Positions 35,105 to 35,227 of a stretch of 35,227 nucleotides of DNA are shown here, one piece after another. Position 1 is the stretch's first letter. Each line of letters starts with the position of its first letter. This DNA comes from Chloroflexota bacterium (GTDB lineage: Bacteria; Chloroflexota; Anaerolineae; Anaerolineales; Anaerolineaceae), in the NCBI GenBank assembly GCA_016838895.1, contig JAEKNU010000049.1:1-35227 (forward strand). Direction: 5' to 3'. Under the pieces are notes generated by a model. That model was not told the origin of the DNA. It did no database searches and saw only the letters and a list, made by a program, of their open reading frames with translations. A program made the position numbers and the translations under genes.

Positions 35105-35134
35105 TTGATAAAATCTTCAAAAACGTACTAAAAT
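35105..35134 (+). promoter_or_regulatory. Promoter of the last, partial gene
   Basis: TTGATA (35105-35110) and TAAAAT (35129-35134) with an 18-bp spacer; transcription start near 35141 gives a leader of about 45 nt. Confidence 0.55.
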
Positions 35135-35184
35135 TACATGGGAATTTTATCCAAAAAAACATTGAGGGAAAAAGGAGGCGAAGC

Positions 35185-35227
35185 GTGATTCAGATCAAGG
35201 ATCTATCAAAATCATATGGAAATGTCA
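35185..35227 (+). CDS. ABC transporter ATPase, N-terminal fragment (runs off the window)
   Basis: GTG start preceded by a near-perfect Shine-Dalgarno AGGAGG (35173-35178) at 6 nt. The 14 codons in view read MIQIKDLSKSYGNV, the usual first strand of an ABC ATPase up to the A-loop Tyr. The rest is outside the window, so its type cannot be named. Confidence 0.7.
   Translation, partial: MIQIKDLSKSYGNV

Overview
The window reads as a stretch of chromosome from an AT-rich bacterium, with no tRNA, rRNA, CRISPR array or intact transposon visible. Several traits together suggest a member of the Chloroflexota (Anaerolineae-like): a MetV-type zinc domain fused in front of MetF, several NarL-type two-component pairs including a kinase with a 7TM-like N-terminus, a larB-larE-larC operon, and frequent TTG/GTG starts. 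This placement is inference from gene content only. All three stop codons end real genes, so the standard code applies.

Layout. 1-2174: a multi-GAF diguanylate cyclase gene cut by one in-frame TAA, its N-terminus looking like the tail of a PAS domain. 2328-5807: phosphate import operon pstSCAB, ending in a clear terminator; phoU is not present. 5925-7352: MetV-MetF fusion. 7369-12127 (minus): a one-module NRPS (C-A-PCP-TE) and its own phosphopantetheinyl transferase, sharing a bidirectional terminator with the MetF gene. 12374-13273 (minus): conserved protein of unknown role. 13430-13603 (minus): a 57-residue membrane peptide gene. 13730-16607: larBEC, making the nickel-pincer nucleotide cofactor. 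16610-19961 (minus): membrane sensor kinase plus NarL regulator. 20054-23021 (minus): TetR regulator and a three-gene ABC-2 exporter, separated by a terminator-like hairpin. 23513-25129 (minus): ABC-F ATPase preceded by a leader with a 5-codon uORF and an intrinsic terminator. 25447-31625: MacB/FtsX-type exporter with two ATPases, one carrying a C-terminal cyclic-nucleotide-binding-like domain, followed by a second kinase/regulator pair. 31632-32615 (minus): a lipoprotein metallopeptidase. 32729-34967: glnS and a GNAT acetyltransferase. 35185-end: start of another ABC ATPase gene.

How it works together. Roughly half the window (16.6-31.6 kb) is sensing and export machinery: two NarL-type two-component systems, two exporters, a TetR regulator and an ABC-F factor, which together look like an envelope/antibiotic stress island. 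The most interesting regulatory signal is the ABC-F leader, which has the parts of a ribosome-mediated transcription attenuator. The most unusual protein architecture is the ABC ATPase fused to a cNMP-binding-like domain. The NRPS/PPTase pair is a self-contained small-molecule locus with a likely regulated promoter and a long leader.
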